Source of the DNA: Muricea muricata
Lineage: Eukaryota > Cnidaria > Anthozoa > Malacalcyonacea > Plexauridae
Reading direction: 5' to 3'
DNA length: 64,000 bases
Assembly (NCBI GenBank): GCA_963855995.1
Contig: OY979725.1
Span: forward strand, 10,006,883-10,070,882
In this document: positions 62,510 to 64,000 of the stretch, piece after piece
How positions within the stretch are numbered: position 1 is the stretch's first letter
Layout of the letters: each line of letters begins with the position of its first letter
Notes under the pieces: model-generated
The model's database searches: none
The model's input: the letters and a program-made list of their open reading frames with translations, nothing else
Told to the model about the DNA's origin: nothing
Translations under genes and position numbers: made by a program

Positions 62510-63887
62510 TTACTCGATGTCGCAAAGAACTGCTTTACATTTATCAAACTTTGTTAATTCTGTCCAGTTGTTTTGTGTGTTTTCCAGCAGAAAACGTTGC
62601 TTCATTTCATTTAACCTGCATAACTCTTCCTTGTGTTTTCTTCGAATCTTAGAACAAACTTGGATAAGTTTATTTGTAAACTGTCCAATTTCACGAGCTG
62701 TGTCCTCGCGTAATTTTCTGATTTCGCGACACGCGTCGCGTGGATTGACTATTGCAAACAAAAAAAGAAATCGTGTGAGAATAAAGAGAGTAAAGCACCA
62801 AGCCCAAAGAGGCTGTTTACAAGCGTTTCATGATCATGAGTGAGGAAGAAGACAACTTGTTAAGGAAAGTCATTCCATGATGCAATTCTCTAAATGAACT
62901 GCAATTCGTGTTTGAGTTTGGACGGTAGCAAATCCTGTATACCCGACTGAGAATAGAGCGAAGCCAAGCATTGCGATGTTTCCAATCAAGGAACGAAACT
63001 GCCAAAGTGTGCATGTGGCCGGGTAAAAGTAGGTTTTCGATGTATAAAAAACTCGTTAACATTATTAAATTCTATTGCCGCTATGTAGATGATAAGCTGC
63101 TACTTATTAGGCGCGATGACATTAACTAACTTCTTTAAAAATCCCACTCCCTTGAAATAACATGCGTTTCACGTACGACAAATTTTCAGACGAACCACCA
63201 CACGTTCTATATATACCTAATTGTTGACGGTAACGAGTTTTCCATACATCAAAAACCTACTTTTATCGGACAGTATTCACAGTTTGACAGTTTCGTACCT
63301 GCACTCTCCCTAGTTCTCTTCTCAGTTGGGTATACAGGATCTGTTCACGCTCTAAACTCAAACAGGAATTACAATTCAATAAAAGAATTGCATCATGAGA
63401 TGGTTATTTACAAGATACTGCAAGTATAAAGCCAGTAATCGATATTTCTTTTGGGTAGATTACATATATTTAGTTTGGCTAACAACCCCTCATCGTGCGA
63501 TCAACAATATCAAGAACTCATCTAAAATGTGAGTTACATATATCATTGCTGATATTCTTGACCAAAACAGACACATAATCAGTCACCAATATACAAGTGG
63601 ATATGCAGCTGAGAATGTTAATACCGATTTTGAGCTAAACGTCTGTATCTCTAGGCATAGTCCATGGAGAGAGGACGTGATTTCACAAAGAACCAGACAG
63701 GAATATACAATCGCCCTAACCGACCTTTGTTTTTGATTTTTCGTCGACGATGACCTTCATAGAGTAAAGCAGTCACTACCAGTACACACAAAATAACGGT
63801 AGAGTATAACATTGACTCAATAAACTGAGTTGAATGTATATCAAATAGTTTGGTTGAACGGGTCAAGGTTTCGCTAAGTTCTGGTTC
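62510..63887 (-). CDS. 3' part of a single-pass membrane protein gene
   Basis: Two minus-strand exons with compatible phases: 63,887-63,725 (163 nt, acceptor CTTGCAG, donor AAAG|GTCGGT) and 62,748-62,510 (acceptor TGCAATAG). The first encodes an EPELSETLTRSTKLFDIH stretch, then a hydrophobic span (MLYSTVILCVLVVTALLYE) followed by HRRRKIKNK, a typical stop-transfer signal. The second encodes about 78 residues rich in Lys, Arg and Glu (REIRKLREDTAREIGQF, KIRRKHKEELCRL), possibly helical, ending in a stop. The extracellular part lies beyond the window, so the family cannot be told. A foldback element fills the intron. Confidence 0.5.
62870..63405. mobile_element. Foldback element in the intron of the membrane-protein gene
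   Basis: The arms at 62,870-63,056 and 63,230-63,405 are inverted copies (AATTGCATCATG at the ends, GTATACAGGAT and AAAACCTACTTTTA within). The open frames inside are by-products. Confidence 0.7.
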
Positions 63888-64000
63888 CTGCAAGAAAAAA
63901 TATTGAGTGAGTTTGCGTGTAAAATGAGAAGGTTGAAATCAGCATGCCTGGTTTTCACGGACGGTGCACGTTGCGATCAATTGAAATGTATTAATCTAGT

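Overview
The window looks like an AT-rich metazoan genome, most likely an anthozoan cnidarian (sea anemone or coral). The reasons are: genes split into many short exons with GT-AG introns; a dense load of foldback elements and MITEs; a CR1/L2-type LINE carrying a 2A peptide; secreted cysteine-rich peptides; and secreted fibrinogen-like matrix or lectin-type proteins. The lineage is inferred from style, not from a marker gene.

Main content (17.3-60.9 kb, + strand): a tandem array of four paralogues (A-D here) of one secreted gene family. Copy C (39,388-54,598) is intact. Its 12 exons join in matching phases into 2,316 nt (771 residues): signal peptide; short Cys/Trp module; fibrinogen-like module ending in a Cys-rich part; a 45-residue segment resembling the collagen XV/XVIII (multiplexin) trimerization domain; a 133-residue coiled coil; and a C-terminal fibrinogen-like domain of the contactin-associated-protein (CNTNAP) type. 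Copy B (24,000-37,555) has the same exons but a much shorter coiled-coil exon and one 1-bp deletion in the trimerization exon. Copy D (55,598-60,898) has lost exons 3-7 and has a TGA in place of a Cys codon in its last exon. Copy A (17,285-20,925) lacks its 5' end, has a frameshift and a nonsense change, and has exon 8 split by a foldback element. A decayed fifth 5' end (about 40,030-40,735) lies in intron 1 of C. I infer a trimeric secreted protein with a different fibrinogen-like module on each side of a stalk, in a family that gains and loses members by unequal exchange.

Left flank (0-17 kb): a foldback element with minisatellite arms (about 1.02-1.62 kb); a small minus-strand gene for a secreted seven-cysteine peptide (4,098-5,471, TATA box near 5,745); about six tandem copies of a 1,046-bp satellite (5.9-12.36 kb); a 2.9-kb imperfect palindrome joined to the end of that array (12.18-15.09 kb); a terminal-inverted-repeat element (15.3-16.1 kb); and long (AT)n tracts.

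Right flank (61-64 kb): the 3' exons of a minus-strand single-pass membrane protein with a charged cytoplasmic tail, its intron holding another foldback element. The introns and spacers of the array hold a decayed LINE (40.9-46.7 kb, minus), several MITEs (one with a perfect 10-bp target-site duplication) and minisatellites. I saw no convincing tRNA, rRNA or CRISPR.
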